This document shows, piece after piece, positions 63,314 through 64,000 of a DNA stretch of 64,000 nt. Numbering within the stretch: position 1 is the stretch's first letter; each line of letters begins with the position of its first letter. Origin of the DNA: an uncultured Paracoccaceae bacterium (GTDB lineage: Bacteria; Pseudomonadota; Alphaproteobacteria; Rhodobacterales; Rhodobacteraceae); NCBI GenBank assembly GCA_947503175.1, contig CANNCO010000001.1, positions 868,001 through 932,000 of the forward strand. The letters run 5' to 3'. The translations under genes and the position numbers were made by a program. Under the pieces are notes generated by a model. It did not search any database. It was not told where the DNA came from and worked only from the letters and a program-made list of their open reading frames with translations.

Positions 63314-64000
63314 ATGCGACTTAGCCGCTACTTCCTTCCGGTGCTCAAGGAAACGCCCGCCGATGCACAGATCGTCAGCCACCGTCTGATGCTGCGCGCC
63401 GGTATGATCCGTCAGGCCAGCGCGGGGATCTATTCGTGGCTGCCCTTGGGCTACAAGGTACTGCGCAAGATCGAGCAGATCGTGCATGAGGAACAGCAGC
63501 GCGCAGGTCATATCCCGATGCTGATGCCAACGCTGCAATCGGCCGATCTCTGGCGCGAAAGCGGGCGGTATGACGATTATGGCGAAGAAATGCTGCGGGT
63601 CACCGACCGTCACGGTCGTGACATGCTTTATGGCCCGACGAACGAGGAACTGATCACCGATATCTTCCGGTCCTATGTCTCAAGCTACAAGGACCTGCCG
63701 CTAACGCTCTACCACATCCAGTGGAAGTTCCGGGACGAGATCCGCCCCCGGTTCGGCGTAATGCGCGGGCGAGAGTTCCTGATGAAGGACAGCTACAATT
63801 TCGACCTGACCAAAGAAGACGCGATGCACGCCTACAACCGCCATCTGGTGACCTATTTGCGCACCTATGAACGCATGGGGTTGCAGGCGATTCCGATGCG
63901 GGCCGACAGCGGGCCGATCGGCGGCGATAACACGCATGAGTTTCTGGTTCTTGCCGATACCGGTGAAAGCGAAGTGTTCTACGACAGCGCGATCACCGAA
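63314..64000 (+). CDS. proS: Prolyl-tRNA synthetase (truncated by window end)
   Basis: [164 protein letters not shown]. Confidence 0.96.
   Translation, partial: MRLSRYFLPVLKETPADAQIVSHRLMLRAGMIRQASAGIYSWLPLGYKVLRKIEQIVHEEQQRAGHIPMLMPTLQSADLWRESGRYDDYGEEMLRVTDRHGRDMLYGPTNEELITDIFRSYVSSYKDLPLTLYHIQWKFRDEIRPRFGVMRGREFLMKDSYNFDLTKEDAMHAYNRHLVTYLRTYERMGLQAIPMRADSGPIGGDNTHEFLVLADTGESEVFYDSAITE

Noticed and set aside
1-64000. CRISPR arrays, rRNA operons, insertion sequences, restriction or other defence systems
   Set aside because: None seen on reading both strands; the PIN protein lacks an antitoxin partner and was not called as a toxin-antitoxin system

Overview
The window is a gene-dense, high-GC alphaproteobacterial chromosome segment whose protein sequences and gene order look like Rhodobacteraceae. 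It is mostly core genome. Recognisable loci, left to right: 5' end of a LysR regulator; fused indolepyruvate:ferredoxin oxidoreductase; acyltransferase; murI; argC; ccmE; a phage/GTA-type lysis cassette; ccmF-ccmH; enoyl-CoA hydratase; alternative oxidase; gltA; gltX; comEC; lexA-moeA-moaC-trpC-trpD-trpG; divergent polysaccharide deacetylase; trpE; ppiD; aminotransferase; gpt; lysE; fabI; pdxH; double cold-shock protein; DUF192; tRNA-Pro(UGG); nrdJ; an ECF sigma/EF-hand pair; a BTLCP-type transglutaminase-like protease; ilvN-ilvB; a TRAP transporter; bpt; RDD; DUF2852; glnE; eda-edd; RlmI-like methyltransferase plus PIN protein; ppx-ppk1; hda-like; AI-2E/PerM family; 5' end of proS. No CRISPR array, rRNA, transposase or integrase was recognised. 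The most interesting signals are not in the supplied ORF track. (1) A complete transcription-attenuation leader lies upstream of ilvB: promoter, 15-aa peptide MIRVVVILGKWRMGR, mutually exclusive hairpins and an intrinsic terminator. (2) A GTA-type lysozyme/holin cassette sits between ccmE and ccmF, with an unlisted TTG-start 58-aa BhlA-like mini-holin candidate and a 44-aa ORF. (3) A near-identical LacI-type palindrome (GTTAGCGCTAAC) occurs upstream of both edd-eda and the TRAP operon. (4) Three phased half-sites form two overlapping LexA boxes upstream of lexA. (5) Two copies of an ATGTRAA-N5-TTTACAT-type operator precede DUF2852/glnE. All calls were made by reading the sequence, with no database search.
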